Notes: a model not told the origin generated them from the sequence alone. Positions 11,759 to 21,427 are shown, counted from the first letter of the stretch. The stretch is 64,000 nucleotides of DNA from Mycobacterium sp. ITM-2016-00318 (GCF_002968285.2 NZ_CP134400.1:4836001-4900000), one strand, 5' to 3'. A program made the numbers and translations.

Positions 11759-12903
11759 AGCCGCTCGATGATCGTGACGTTGGCAGTCCCTCCGCCTTCG
11801 CACATGGTCTGCAGACCGTAGCGGCCGCCCGTCCGCTCGAGTGTGTTGAGCATGGTGGCGAACAGCTTCGCGCCGGTTGCGCCGAGCGGATGACCAAGGG
11901 CGATCGCACCGCCGTTCGGGTTGACCTTCTCCGGATCCGCCTTGGTTTCCTTGAGCCAGGACAGCACCACCGGCGCGAACGCCTCGTTGATCTCGACGGT
12001 GTCGATGTCCTCGATGGACAGGCCCGTTTTGTCCAGGGCATACCGGGTAGCGGGTATCGGTCCGGTGAGCATGAAGACCGGGTCAGCACCTCGCGCGCTG
12101 ATGTGGTGGATGCGCGCCCGCGGCTTCAGATTGTGGTCCTTGACGGCCTGCTCGGACGCGAGCAGCACGGCACTTGCGCCGTCGGAGATCTGGCTGGCCA
12201 TCGCGGCAGTCAATCGGCCACCTTCGGTGAGCGGCTTCAGGCCGGCCATCTTCTCCAGCGAGGTGTCGCGCGGGCCCTCATCGATGACGAAGCCGTCCAC
12301 CGGAAGGATCTCGTTCTCGAAGTGTCCGGCGCGGATCGCCTCCTGCGCACGCTGGTGGCTGCCCAACGCGAACACCTCCATCTCCTCGCGCGAGATGTTC
12401 CACTTCTCCGCGATCAGCTCCGCACCGCGAAACTGGGATATCTCCTGATCGCCATAGCGGTGCAGCCAGCTCTTGGACTCGTTCGTCGGCGAGGTGAACC
12501 CGAACTGCTCGGCGACGGCCATCGCGGACGAGATCGGAATCTGGCTCATGTTCTGCATGCCGCCGGCCACGATGAGATCGGCGGTACCGGACATGATCGC
12601 CTGTGCGCCAAAGGAAATGGCCTGTTGGCTGGAGCCGCACTGCCGGTCGACGGTGACGCCCGGCACTTCCTCCGGAAACCCAGCGGCGAGCCAAGACAGT
12701 CTGGCGATATTGCCCGCCTGCGGGCCGATCGCGTCGACGCAGCCGGCGATCACATCGTCGACCGCGCCGGGATCGACGTCGACCCGGTCGAACAGGCCGC
12801 GCCACGCTGCGGCGCCGAGATCCACGGGGTGCACGCCTGCCAGTGATCCGTTTCGCTTGCCGACCGCGGTGCGTACTGCTTCGACTACGTATGCCTCAGG
12901 CAT
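11755..12903 (-). CDS. fadA6: FadA6, acetyl-CoA acetyltransferase (thiolase)
   Basis: A 382-residue thiolase. The nucleophilic Cys is in VDRQCGSSQQA near residue 88, the second His in GGAIALGHPLGATGA, and the final Cys in the MCEGGG loop near residue 370. FadA6 (Rv3556c) performs the thiolytic step after IpdAB opens ring C. The ATG at 12903 stands one base after the kstR2 TGA and is preferred over an upstream in-frame ATG inside kstR2. It is the last gene of the fadE30-ipdF-kstR2-fadA6 operon. Confidence 0.92.
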   Translation of the reverse strand: MPEAYVVEAVRTAVGKRNGSLAGVHPVDLGAAAWRGLFDRVDVDPGAVDDVIAGCVDAIGPQAGNIARLSWLAAGFPEEVPGVTVDRQCGSSQQAISFGAQAIMSGTADLIVAGGMQNMSQIPISSAMAVAEQFGFTSPTNESKSWLHRYGDQEISQFRGAELIAEKWNISREEMEVFALGSHQRAQEAIRAGHFENEILPVDGFVIDEGPRDTSLEKMAGLKPLTEGGRLTAAMASQISDGASAVLLASEQAVKDHNLKPRARIHHISARGADPVFMLTGPIPATRYALDKTGLSIEDIDTVEINEAFAPVVLSWLKETKADPEKVNPNGGAIALGHPLGATGAKLFATMLNTLERTGGRYGLQTMCEGGGTANVTIIERL

Positions 12904-12904
12904 G

Positions 12905-13498
12905 TCAGGCTCCTTCTTTGGTGATGCCGCCAAGGACTACGGCTAGGTATTGCCGGCCGACTTGTTCGGCCGTCAACGGTCCACCGGGGTGATACCACCG
13001 GACCGAAACCCAAGTGGTGTCGCGAATGAACCGGTAGACCAGATCGACGTCGAGATCCGGGCGCAAGCAGCCGTCCTCGACGCCTTGGTTGAGCACGTCC
13101 ACCCACATCTTGCGTTGCTCTTTGTTGCGTGCTTCGACGAAGTCGAACTGCGGAAGCGCCGAGAGCCGTTTGGCCTCGTCCTGGTAGATGACGACCTGGG
13201 CGTGCCGATGCTCGATGGCTTCGAACGACGCCATGAACAGCCCCTTCAACCGCTCGAGCGGGTCCGCTTCGGTGTCGATTATCTCCTGGTAGCGGCCGAA
13301 CAGCCAGTCGAGGAAATCGCGCAGGACTTCCTCGACCATCTGCTCTTTGCTCTTGAAATGGTGGTACAGGCTGCCCGAGAGTATTCCCGCGGAATCCGCG
13401 ATGTCTCGCACCGTCGTCGCCCGCAGGCCGCGCTCGGCGAACATCGACGCGGCGAGCTCCAGAAGCTCGTCGCGTCGGCTCGCCGACTGCTGACTCAT
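12905..13498 (-). CDS. kstR2: KstR2, TetR-family repressor of HIP (ring C/D) catabolism
   Basis: A 197-residue TetR repressor. The N-terminal HTH spans about residues 25-47 (TTVRDIADSAGILSGSLYHHF) and the C-terminal ligand domain contains VVIYQDEAKRLS. KstR2 binds AnCAAGnnCTTGnT and is released by HIP-CoA, the product of FadD3. Two exact operators occur in this window (6753-6766 and 15477-15490), and kstR2 lies in an operon driven from the second, so it is autoregulated. The ATG at 13498 overlaps the ipdF stop (ATGA). Gene order matches Rv3557c. Confidence 0.93.
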   Translation of the reverse strand: MSQQSASRRDELLELAASMFAERGLRATTVRDIADSAGILSGSLYHHFKSKEQMVEEVLRDFLDWLFGRYQEIIDTEADPLERLKGLFMASFEAIEHRHAQVVIYQDEAKRLSALPQFDFVEARNKEQRKMWVDVLNQGVEDGCLRPDLDVDLVYRFIRDTTWVSVRWYHPGGPLTAEQVGRQYLAVVLGGITKEGA

Positions 13499-14283
13499 GC
13501 GCGCTGGCTCGACACCGAGATCACTTCTCCGGTCAGATAACTGGAGTAGTCGCTGGCAAGGAACGCGATCGTGGCCGCGACCTCCCACGGCTCGGCGGCA
13601 CGGCCGAAGGCCTCACCTTCTGAGAGCCGGTCGAGGAGATCCGACGAACTCGTCTTCTCCAGGAACTTGTGGCGCGCGATGCTGGGCGACACCGCATTGA
13701 TCCGCACGCCGTGCTCGACGGCTTCGATGGCGCTGCAGCGGGTCAGCGCCATGACACCCGCTTTCGCGGCGGCGTAGTGCGACTGCGAATGCTGTGCGCG
13801 CCAACCCAACACGCTGGCGTTGTTGACGATCACGCCGCCGTGGTCTGCCTCCCGGAAATATCGCAGGGCAGCACGGGTCGCCCGCATCACCGACGTCAGC
13901 GTGACGTTGAAGACGCGGTCCCACTCCTCGTCGGTCATGTCGATCACCGGGGTCTGGCCGCCGAGCCCCGCGTTGTTGACGAGCACGTCGAGCCTGCCCA
14001 TCCTGGCTGTCGTCGACGAGATGAGCGCGTCGACCTGCGCGGTGGACGTCACGTCGCAGACAACGCTCTCCACACGCCCGAACCCGAGCTCCGCGAGCTG
14101 GTCCCTTGTCTCCCCCAGGCGCCGCTCGTGGTGGTCGGAGACGACGACGTCGGCGCCTTCGGCCAGCGCGCGGCGGGCAACCGCCGATCCGATGCCGGTG
14201 CCCGCAGCCGCGGTGACGACGACGACCTTGCCGGTCAGCAGTCCGTGACCGTCAATCTCTTTCGGCACTTGAGTGAGACTCAT
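13495..14283 (-). CDS. ipdF: IpdF, SDR acting on HIP-derived CoA ester
   Basis: A 262-residue SDR with the cofactor motif TAAAGTGIGSAVA, NNAGLGG, and a Ser-Tyr-Lys active site in VNNASVLGWR...HYAAAKAG. IpdF (Rv3559c) is assigned to the keto/hydroxy interconversion of the 5-position of the HIP-CoA ring system before beta-oxidation by FadE30; this is literature knowledge tied to position. AGGAGAAAG precedes the ATG at 14283, and the 15 extra residues of the longer frame are mostly charged leader. The stop overlaps the kstR2 start. Confidence 0.88.
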   Translation of the reverse strand: MSLTQVPKEIDGHGLLTGKVVVVTAAAGTGIGSAVARRALAEGADVVVSDHHERRLGETRDQLAELGFGRVESVVCDVTSTAQVDALISSTTARMGRLDVLVNNAGLGGQTPVIDMTDEEWDRVFNVTLTSVMRATRAALRYFREADHGGVIVNNASVLGWRAQHSQSHYAAAKAGVMALTRCSAIEAVEHGVRINAVSPSIARHKFLEKTSSSDLLDRLSEGEAFGRAAEPWEVAATIAFLASDYSSYLTGEVISVSSQRA

Positions 14284-14311
14284 GTCTTTCTCCTCTTCGC
14301 GCGAGCGCTCA

Positions 14312-15460
14312 TCAGCCCTTCGCCTCACGTGGAAGGCCGAGCACGCGTTCGGCGATGATGTTGCGCTGGATCTCGTTCGACCCGCCGTAAATGGTGTCGG
14401 CGCGGGAGAACAGGTACAGCCGCTGGAATTCGTCGAATTCGCCGTCAGTCAGCGTCAGCCCGTCGTGCCCGGCGACATCCATCGCAATGTCGCCGAGTTC
14501 ACGATGCCAGTTGGCCCACAACAACTTCGAGACGTTGTCCTGACCCGGCTGCTCCACATCCATGGTCGCCAGCGCGTAGGACCGCATCGTGCGCAGCCCC
14601 ACCCACGAGCGGGTCAGCCGCTCGCGGATCAACGGGTCGTCTGCCGCGCCGTTTCGCTTTGCGAGGTCGGCGACGGCAGAAAGCTCGCGGGCGTATTCGA
14701 TCTGCTGCCCAAGCGTGGAGACCCCGCGCTCGAACATCAGCGTGCCCATGGCGACCCGCCATCCGTCACCCGGCTCTCCGACGACCAGGTCGGCTTCGGT
14801 GCGGGCGTCGTCGAAGAAGACCTCGTTGAACTCCGAGTCGCCGGTCAATTGGACGATCGGGCGGACCTCGACCCCCGGCTGATCAAGCGGCACAAGGAGA
14901 TACGACAGGCCCGCATGACGCTTGGAGCCCTTCTCGCTGCGGGCGACGACGAAGCACCACTGTGCCCAGTGCGCAAGCGAAGTCCACACCTTCTGCCCGT
15001 TGATCACCCAGTGGTCGCCGTCGAGTTCGGCGGTGGTGGAGACGTTGGCCAGGTCGCTGCCCGCACCTGGCTCTGAATAGCCCTGACACCACAGCTCGGT
15101 GACATCGAGGATCTTGGGCAGGAACCGCTTCTTCTGCTCCTCGGTGCCGAACGCGATCAGCGTCGGCCCCAGCAGTTCCTCACCGAAGTGGTTGACCTTC
15201 GCCGGGGCGTTGGCGATTGCGTATTCCTCGTAGAACGCGACGCGGTGGGCGACCGACAATCCCCGCCCGCCGTGCTCCTCCGGCCAGCCGAGGCACGTGT
15301 AGCCGGCGGCCGACAGGTGCTTGTTCCACGCCAGCCGCTCTTCGAACGCCACGTTGTCGTTGCCCGGTCCACCAAGGCCCTTGATCGCGGCGAATTCCCC
15401 GACGAGGTTGTCGGCGAGCCAGTCGCGGACCTCGGCCCGGAACTCCTCGACCTCTATCAC
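14312..15460 (-). CDS. fadE30: FadE30, acyl-CoA dehydrogenase for 5OH-HIP-CoA
   Basis: A 382-residue acyl-CoA dehydrogenase. FAD/substrate motifs include WCQGYSEPGAGSDLA (about residues 128-142), a KVWTS segment near residue 163, and the C-terminal YGGSNEIQRNIIAERVLGLP. FadE30 (Rv3560c) begins beta-oxidation of the propionyl side chain left on rings C/D. It is the first gene of the leftward operon under the KstR2 site at 15477-15490, divergent from fadD3. The start is GTG at 15460, 16 bases from the operator. IpdF follows after 28 bases. Confidence 0.92.
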   Translation of the reverse strand: MIEVEEFRAEVRDWLADNLVGEFAAIKGLGGPGNDNVAFEERLAWNKHLSAAGYTCLGWPEEHGGRGLSVAHRVAFYEEYAIANAPAKVNHFGEELLGPTLIAFGTEEQKKRFLPKILDVTELWCQGYSEPGAGSDLANVSTTAELDGDHWVINGQKVWTSLAHWAQWCFVVARSEKGSKRHAGLSYLLVPLDQPGVEVRPIVQLTGDSEFNEVFFDDARTEADLVVGEPGDGWRVAMGTLMFERGVSTLGQQIEYARELSAVADLAKRNGAADDPLIRERLTRSWVGLRTMRSYALATMDVEQPGQDNVSKLLWANWHRELGDIAMDVAGHDGLTLTDGEFDEFQRLYLFSRADTIYGGSNEIQRNIIAERVLGLPREAKG

Positions 15461-15476
15461 CCCTGTAGGCTAACCT

Positions 15477-15490
15477 ACCAAGCACTTGCT
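15477..15490. promoter_or_regulatory. KstR2 operator, fadE30/fadD3 divergent promoter
   Basis: ACCAAGCACTTGCT matches AnCAAGnnCTTGnT exactly. It occupies the 47-base gap between the divergent GTG of fadE30 and ATG of fadD3, so one bound repressor would cover both promoters. Confidence 0.88.
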
Positions 15491-15507
15491 TTGTCAGAGG
15501 AGCGTCA

Positions 15508-17076
15508 ATGGGCTGGGCCCACACCCGGACGGTAGGGGACGATTCGAGGACCATTCCGCAGGTCCTGGACCAGATTGCCGACCGATTCGCCGACCACGAC
15601 GCCCTGATCACCGAGGATCGGCGGCTCACCTTCGCCGATCTTCGCGCCGAGGTCCGCGACGCCGCCGCGGCCATGATCGATCTGGGAATCAACGCAGGGG
15701 ACCGCGTCGCTATCTGGTCGCCGAACACCTGGCACTGGGTCGTGGCGTGCCTGGCCACCCACTGCGCAGGCGGCGTGATGGTCCCGCTGAACACCCGATA
15801 CACCGCGAGCGAGGCATCCGACATCCTGGCCCGCACGGGGGCGCCGCTGCTGATCGCCGCCGGTGAGTTCCTCGGCGCCGACAGGACCGCCGAACTCGAC
15901 CGCGGCGCCCTGCCGGACCTGCGCCACATCGTGCGGGTTCCCATCGACACCGATGACGGCACCTGGGAGGAGTTCGTCGGGCGAGGGCGTAGGCAAGGGA
16001 CGCTCGACGAAGTGGATGGGCGGTCGGCGGCCGTGAAACCCGACGACGTGTCGGACATCCTGTTCACCTCCGGAACCACCGGCCGCAGCAAGGGCGCGTT
16101 GTGCAGGCACCGTCAGTCGCTCGATGCCCCCGCCGCATGGGCCGCCTGCGGTCAGCTCACCAGCGCCGACCGCTACCTGTGCATCAATCCCTTCTTCCAC
16201 AACTTCGGCTACAAGGCCGGCATCCTGGCCTGTCTGCAGACCGGCGCGACACTGATCCCGCAGCTGACGTTCGACCCGGAAAAGGCCATGCAGGCCGTGC
16301 AGGACCATCGCATCACGGTGCTGCCCGGCCCGCCGACGATCTACCAGGTGCTCCTGGACCATCCCAGGCGCGGGGACTACGACCTCACCTCGCTTCGCTT
16401 CGCGGTCACCGGCGCGGCGACGATCCCGGTGGTGCTGATCGAACGCATGCAGTCGGAGCTGGACATCGACATTGTGCTGACCGCATACGGACTGACGGAG
16501 GCGAGCGGCTTCGGCACCATGTGCCGCGCCGACGACGACGCGGTCACCGTCGCCACCACGTGCGGCCGGCCGATCGCCGACTTCGAGCTGCGCATCGACA
16601 ATCCCGCCGAGGACGGGTCCGGTGAGGTGCTGCTCCGGGGGCCCAACGTGATGGTCGGCTATCTCGACGACCCCGAAGCCACTGCGGCGGCAATCGATTC
16701 CGACGGTTGGCTGCACACCGGCGACATCGGCCGCGTCGACGCGGCGGGCAACCTGACGATCACCGACCGGCTGAAGGACATGTACATCAGCGGCGGCTTC
16801 AACGTCTACCCGGCGGAAGTCGAGCAGGTGATCGCCCGCCTCGACGGTGTGGCGGAGTCGGCGGTGATCGGCGTGCCCGACGAGCGGCTCGGCGAGGTGG
16901 GCAAGGCCTTCGTCGTGGTCAGACCGGGCGCATCGCTGGACGAGGACACCGTGATCGCCTACACGCGCGAACATCTGGCGAAATTCAAGACACCGCAATC
17001 CGTGGAGTTTCTGGACGTGCTGCCGCGCAACCCAGGAGGCAAAGTCGTCAAACCACAATTGCGAGAGAGGATCTGA
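15508..17076 (+). CDS. fadD3: FadD3, HIP:CoA ligase
   Basis: A 522-residue adenylate-forming acyl-CoA synthetase. The P-loop is FTSGTTGRSKGA (about residues 190-201), followed by TAYGLTEASGF, the hinge region HTGDIGRVDAAGNLTITDR and the C-terminal catalytic lysine in PRNPGGKVVK. FadD3 (Rv3561) thioesterifies HIP, the propanoate left after rings A and B are removed. This commits rings C/D to degradation and makes the inducer of KstR2. AGAGGAG stands before the ATG at 15508. Its TGA overlaps the fadE31 ATG by one base. Confidence 0.93.
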   Translation: MGWAHTRTVGDDSRTIPQVLDQIADRFADHDALITEDRRLTFADLRAEVRDAAAAMIDLGINAGDRVAIWSPNTWHWVVACLATHCAGGVMVPLNTRYTASEASDILARTGAPLLIAAGEFLGADRTAELDRGALPDLRHIVRVPIDTDDGTWEEFVGRGRRQGTLDEVDGRSAAVKPDDVSDILFTSGTTGRSKGALCRHRQSLDAPAAWAACGQLTSADRYLCINPFFHNFGYKAGILACLQTGATLIPQLTFDPEKAMQAVQDHRITVLPGPPTIYQVLLDHPRRGDYDLTSLRFAVTGAATIPVVLIERMQSELDIDIVLTAYGLTEASGFGTMCRADDDAVTVATTCGRPIADFELRIDNPAEDGSGEVLLRGPNVMVGYLDDPEATAAAIDSDGWLHTGDIGRVDAAGNLTITDRLKDMYISGGFNVYPAEVEQVIARLDGVAESAVIGVPDERLGEVGKAFVVVRPGASLDEDTVIAYTREHLAKFKTPQSVEFLDVLPRNPGGKVVKPQLRERI

Positions 17077-18215
17077 TGGACCTCGCCTTCGAAAGCGAGA
17101 CGGAGGAGTTCAGGGCCGAGGTCCGGGACTTCCTTGCCGCCAACTCCGAGCACTTCCCCACCAAGTCCTACGACACCGCTGAGGGCTTCGAACAGCATCG
17201 GGCATGGGACAAAGTGCTTTTCGACGCCGGCCTGTCGGTTATCGCGTGGCCGAAGCGCTACGGCGGCCGCGACGCCACGCTGCTGCAGTGGGTGGTGTAC
17301 GAGGAGGAGTACTTCCGCGCCGGTGCACCGGGGCGCGCCAGCGCCAACGGGACGTCGATGCTCGCGCCGACGCTGTTCGCCCACGGCACCGAGGAACAAC
17401 TCGACCGCGTGCTCCCGAAGATGGCCAGCGGCGAGGAGATCTGGGCGCAGGCGTGGTCGGAGCCGGAGTCGGGCAGCGATTTGGCATCGCTGCGCTCCAC
17501 CGCGACCAGGACCGAGGGCGGCTGGAAACTCAACGGCCAGAAAATCTGGAGTTCGCGGGCGCCGTTCGGCGACAGGGCCTTCGGGCTGTTCCGGTCCGAT
17601 CCCGAGGCCGAGCGGCACAAGGGGCTCACCTACTTCATGTTCGACCTCGACGCCGACGGCGTAACGGTGCGCCCGATCGCGCAGCTCGGCGGCGACACCG
17701 GCTTCGGCGAGATCTTCCTCGACGACGTCTTCGTTCCCGATCACGACGTGATCGGGCAGGTACACGACGGCTGGCGCGCCGCGATGAGCACGTCGAGCAA
17801 CGAGCGCGGAATGTCGCTCCGCAGCCCGGCGCGTTTCCTCGCACCCGCCGAGCGACTCGTCGAACTCTGGAAGGCAAACCCGGATCCGGTGTTCACCGAT
17901 CGGGTCGCCGACGCGTGGATCAAGGCGCAGGCGTACCGGTTGCACACGTTCGGGACCGTCACGCGGCTGGCCGCGGGAGGTGAGCTCGGCGCCGAGTCGT
18001 CGATCACCAAGGTGTTCTGGTCCGATCTCGACGTCGCGCTGCATCAGACCGCGCTGGACTTGCGTGGGGCGGACGGCGAGCTCGCGGATGCGTGGACCGA
18101 AGGGCTGCTGTTCGCGCTCGGCGGCCCGATCTACGCAGGCACCAACGAGATTCAGCGCAACATCATCGCCGAGCGGCTTCTCGGCCTGCCCCGCGAGCCC
18201 AAGGGGACCAAGTGA
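17076..18215 (+). CDS. fadE31: FadE31, acyl-CoA dehydrogenase subunit
   Basis: A 379-residue acyl-CoA dehydrogenase with WAQAWSEPESGSDLA (about residues 126-140), KIWSSRAPFG, and C-terminal YAGTNEIQRNIIAERLLGLP. In mycobacteria FadE31 is the full-featured subunit that forms heterotetramers with FadE32 or FadE33; these act late in C/D-ring catabolism. The start sits in a TGATG overlap with fadD3 and the stop in a GTGA overlap with fadE32, giving a coupled four-gene unit. Confidence 0.9.
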   Translation: MDLAFESETEEFRAEVRDFLAANSEHFPTKSYDTAEGFEQHRAWDKVLFDAGLSVIAWPKRYGGRDATLLQWVVYEEEYFRAGAPGRASANGTSMLAPTLFAHGTEEQLDRVLPKMASGEEIWAQAWSEPESGSDLASLRSTATRTEGGWKLNGQKIWSSRAPFGDRAFGLFRSDPEAERHKGLTYFMFDLDADGVTVRPIAQLGGDTGFGEIFLDDVFVPDHDVIGQVHDGWRAAMSTSSNERGMSLRSPARFLAPAERLVELWKANPDPVFTDRVADAWIKAQAYRLHTFGTVTRLAAGGELGAESSITKVFWSDLDVALHQTALDLRGADGELADAWTEGLLFALGGPIYAGTNEIQRNIIAERLLGLPREPKGTK

Positions 18216-19165
18216 AGTTCGATCTCGACGAACAGCAGCGCGACTTCGCGGCCAGCATCGACGCCGCGCTCGGCGCTGCGGCGGTGCCCGCTGCGGTGCG
18301 CGCCTGGGCGGAGGGCGACACCGCACCCGGCCGCAAGGTCTGGTCGACGCTGACCGATCTGGGCGTGACGGCGCTATTGGTGCCCGAGCGCTACGACGGC
18401 GTCGACGCTCACCCCGTCGACCTCGTCGTCGCAGCCGAACGGCTCGGATACTGGGGGGTCCCCGGGCCGCTCACCGAGTCCATCGCGGTGGCACCGATTC
18501 TGCTTGCAGACGACGAACGCTGCGGTGCGCTCGCCTCCGGTGAGCTGACCGCGACCGTCGCCGTGCCCCCGCACGTGCCTCGCGCGGTCGACGCCGATTC
18601 CGCAGGCGTGATCCTGGTCGCGGTTGAGGGCGAGGTTCGCGACGGCAGTGTGGGCGAGCCGCACGAATCCGTCGACCCGGCCAGAAAGCTCTTCGACGTG
18701 GCCGCCACCGGCGAAGCTCGAAGCGTCGACACCGCAAAGGCTTTCGAGTACGGCGTGCTCGCCAATGCCGCGCAGCTGGTCGGCGCGGGTCAGGCCATGC
18801 TCGATGGCTCGGTCGCCTACGCCAAGCAGCGCAGCCAGTTCGGCCGCACCATCGGGTCCTACCAGGCGATCAAACACAAGTTGGCCGATGTGTACATCGC
18901 GGTCGAGTTGGCCAGGCCGCTGATCTACGGCGCGGCGTTGTCGCTGGCGGAAGGATCGGACGACACCGCACGCGACGTGAGCGCCGCGCTGGTGGCCGCC
19001 GCGGACGCCGCGCTGCTCTCGGCCCGCTCGTCGCTGCAGACCCACGGCGCGATCGGTTTCACGCAGGAGCACGATCTGTCGCTGCTTCTGCTGCGGGTAC
19101 AGGCGTTGCGGTCGGCCTGGGGCGACCCGACATGGCACCGACGCCGGGTATTGGAGGCCTTGTAG
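18212..19165 (+). CDS. fadE32: FadE32, acyl-CoA dehydrogenase partner subunit
   Basis: A 317-residue, shorter acyl-CoA dehydrogenase-fold protein. It keeps the C-terminal helical domain motifs YAKQRSQFGRTIGSYQAIKH (about residues 206-225) and LQTHGAIGFTQEHD, but its middle domain is reduced. That is typical of the second subunit of the alpha2beta2 mycobacterial steroid dehydrogenases. FadE32 is needed for breakdown of the ring C-derived acyl-CoA. The start is GTG overlapping fadE31; fadE33 begins on the next base after the stop. Confidence 0.88.
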   Translation: MKFDLDEQQRDFAASIDAALGAAAVPAAVRAWAEGDTAPGRKVWSTLTDLGVTALLVPERYDGVDAHPVDLVVAAERLGYWGVPGPLTESIAVAPILLADDERCGALASGELTATVAVPPHVPRAVDADSAGVILVAVEGEVRDGSVGEPHESVDPARKLFDVAATGEARSVDTAKAFEYGVLANAAQLVGAGQAMLDGSVAYAKQRSQFGRTIGSYQAIKHKLADVYIAVELARPLIYGAALSLAEGSDDTARDVSAALVAAADAALLSARSSLQTHGAIGFTQEHDLSLLLLRVQALRSAWGDPTWHRRRVLEAL

Positions 19166-20107
19166 ATGAGCGAGGAACGAGAGCTGCTGCGTGAAACCGT
19201 CGCCGCGCTGGCCGAGAAACACGCCTCGCCCGCGTCGGTGCGCAAGACCATCGAATCGCAGAGCGGCTACGACGAGTCGCTGTGGAAGCTGCTGTGCGAG
19301 CAGGTCGGAGCCGCCGCACTGGTCGTGCCCGAGGAGCTGGGCGGCGCGGGCGGTGAGCTCGCCGACGCGGCCGTCGTCCTCGAGGAGCTGGGCAGGACGC
19401 TCGCGCCGACACCGCTGCTCGGCACGACGCTGGCTGAGCTCGCGTTGCTCGCCGCCGACGAGCCCGACAACGATGCGATCGAGAAGTTGGCCGAGGGCGC
19501 GGCGATCGGAACCGTGGTCTTCGACCCGGGCTTCGTGATCAACGGCGCGATCGCCGATGTCGTCGTCGCGACCGACGGTGCGACGCTGACCCGCTGGACC
19601 ACGTTCACCGCCACACCCGTCGGCACCATGGACCCCACGCGGCCGTTGGCGCGATTGGAGCCCGCAGGCACGGCGGACATCGGCTCGGACCCCGGCCTTG
19701 CCGACATCGCCGCGATCCTGGTGGCGGCCGAGCAGGTCGGCGCCGCTTCGAGGTGCCTCGACCTGACCGTCGAATACGCCAAGGACCGCGTTCAGTTCGG
19801 CCGCCCGATCGGCAGCTTCCAGGCCCTCAAACACCGGATGGCCGACCTCTACGTCGCCGTGCAGTCGGCGCGCGCGGTGGTCAATGAGGCCGTCGCCGAG
19901 CCGTCGGCGACCTCGGCCGCGCTGGCGCGGTTCTCGGCCAGCGACGCGTTCTCGAAGGTCGCCGCGGAGGCTGTGCAGATCCACGGCGGTATCGCGATCA
20001 CCTGGGAGCACGACATCCAGCTGTACTTCAAGCGCGCGCACGGCAGCGCCCAGTTGCTCGGCCCACCGAGAGAGCATCTGCGCAGGCTCGAATCCGAAGT
20101 GCTTTAG
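19166..20107 (+). CDS. fadE33: FadE33, acyl-CoA dehydrogenase partner subunit
   Basis: A 313-residue acyl-CoA dehydrogenase-fold protein with VVPEELGGAGGEL near residue 52, YAKDRVQFGRPIGSFQALKH near residue 200 and IHGGIAITWEHDIQLYFKRA. The shortened N-terminal and middle domains mirror FadE32, so it probably also partners FadE31. It starts directly after the fadE32 TAG and ends the fadD3-fadE31-32-33 run; aspB follows nine bases later. Confidence 0.88.
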   Translation: MSEERELLRETVAALAEKHASPASVRKTIESQSGYDESLWKLLCEQVGAAALVVPEELGGAGGELADAAVVLEELGRTLAPTPLLGTTLAELALLAADEPDNDAIEKLAEGAAIGTVVFDPGFVINGAIADVVVATDGATLTRWTTFTATPVGTMDPTRPLARLEPAGTADIGSDPGLADIAAILVAAEQVGAASRCLDLTVEYAKDRVQFGRPIGSFQALKHRMADLYVAVQSARAVVNEAVAEPSATSAALARFSASDAFSKVAAEAVQIHGGIAITWEHDIQLYFKRAHGSAQLLGPPREHLRRLESEVL

Positions 20108-20116
20108 CCTGGCTGA

Positions 20117-21271
20117 GTGAGCGTTTCGCTGCGCGCAGGCATCCCGCCGTTCTACGTGATGGACGTGTGGTTGGCCGCCGCGCAACGGCAGCGCACGCAC
20201 GGCGACCTGGTGAACCTGTCGGCAGGTCAGCCGAGCGCGGGCGCCCCTTCGGCGGTGCGGGCGAAGGCGATCGAAGCACTCGAGAGCACCGTCCTGGGCT
20301 ACACGGTCGCCCTCGGCATCCCCGAACTGCGGACCGCGATCGCGGAGGCCTATCGACTGCGGCATGGACTTGTCGTCGACCCCACCGACGTGGTCGTCAC
20401 CACCGGCTCGTCGGGCGGGTTCCTACTGGCGTTCCTCGCGTGCTTCGACGCACGCGACCGCGTCGCGATCGCGAGCCCCGGCTACCCGTGCTACCGAAAT
20501 ATTCTGTCCGCGCTCGGTTGTGAGGTCGTCGAGATCCCATGCGGGCCTGAGACGAGATTTCAGCCGACCGCGCAGATGCTGGCCGAGTTGGATCCACCCG
20601 TGAAGGGGGTGATCGTCGCGAGCCCGGCCAACCCGACCGGCACGGTGATCCCGCCCCGCGAGCTGGCGGCGATCGCGTCGTGGTGCGTGGACACCGGTGT
20701 TCGCCTGATCAGCGACGAGGTGTACCACGGCCTGGTCTACGAGGGTGCTCCCGAAACCAGCTGCGCGTGGGAGACGTCGCGTGAAGCCGTTGTGGCCAAC
20801 AGCTTTTCGAAGTATTTCGCGATGACGGGCTGGCGGCTGGGCTGGCTGCTCGTACCCCAAGAGCTCCAGCGCGCCGTCGACTGCCTCACCGGAAACTTCA
20901 CCATCTGCCCTCCGGTGCTGTCGCAGACCGCAGCGGTCGCCGCGTTCACACCCGAGTCGATCGCCGAGTCCGACGCGCTGCTGCACCACTACGCCGCAAA
21001 CCGCGAACTCCTGCTCGACGGACTGCCGAAGATCGGAATCGACCGGCTCGCGCCCACCGACGGCGCGTTCTACGTCTATGCCGACGTGTCACATCTGACC
21101 GGCGATTCACTGTCCTTCTGCTCGAAGCTGTTGGCCGAAACCGGCGTCGCGATCGCGCCAGGGATCGACTTCGATCCCCAGCGCGGCGGCTCATACGTGC
21201 GGCTGTCGTTCGCGGGCCCGCCAGGCGATATCGAGGAAGCGTTGGCACGCATCGGAGAGTTCGTCGGCTGA
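20117..21271 (+). CDS. aspB: AspB-like PLP-dependent aminotransferase
   Basis: A 384-residue fold-type I aminotransferase. The PLP lysine is in NSFSKYFAMTGWRLGW (about residues 226-241); SPANPTGTV and the Asp of SDEVYHGLVY are present, as is an Arg in SYVRLSFAG. The orthologue Rv3565 is annotated aspB in the same place after fadE33 and is under KstR2-associated expression. Substrate (aspartate or another amino acid) and role in sterol growth are not established. The start is GTG at 20117, nine bases after fadE33. Confidence 0.82.
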   Translation: MSVSLRAGIPPFYVMDVWLAAAQRQRTHGDLVNLSAGQPSAGAPSAVRAKAIEALESTVLGYTVALGIPELRTAIAEAYRLRHGLVVDPTDVVVTTGSSGGFLLAFLACFDARDRVAIASPGYPCYRNILSALGCEVVEIPCGPETRFQPTAQMLAELDPPVKGVIVASPANPTGTVIPPRELAAIASWCVDTGVRLISDEVYHGLVYEGAPETSCAWETSREAVVANSFSKYFAMTGWRLGWLLVPQELQRAVDCLTGNFTICPPVLSQTAAVAAFTPESIAESDALLHHYAANRELLLDGLPKIGIDRLAPTDGAFYVYADVSHLTGDSLSFCSKLLAETGVAIAPGIDFDPQRGGSYVRLSFAGPPGDIEEALARIGEFVG

Positions 21272-21427
21272 CTCGGCGCCACCGTCCAATCGTTGCGCAT
21301 GCAACAATCACCCAGCCTATTGTCTATTAACACATTTGCTGGCTCGGTTTTCGATTTAAAATCCGCTGAAGGCACTTGTTTGGGGCAGCGTGCCCCGACA
21401 GATAGCTCGGTTCGACAGGAAGAAAAT

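Noticed and set aside
15505..17058. 517-codon frame antisense to fadD3
   Set aside because: Mirror of a well-supported ligase gene with no recognisable motif.
18374..20365. 663-codon open frame antisense to fadE32/fadE33
   Set aside because: GC-rich shadow frame: composition dominated by Arg, Gly, Asp and His, no domain, and the opposite strand carries clear acyl-CoA dehydrogenases.
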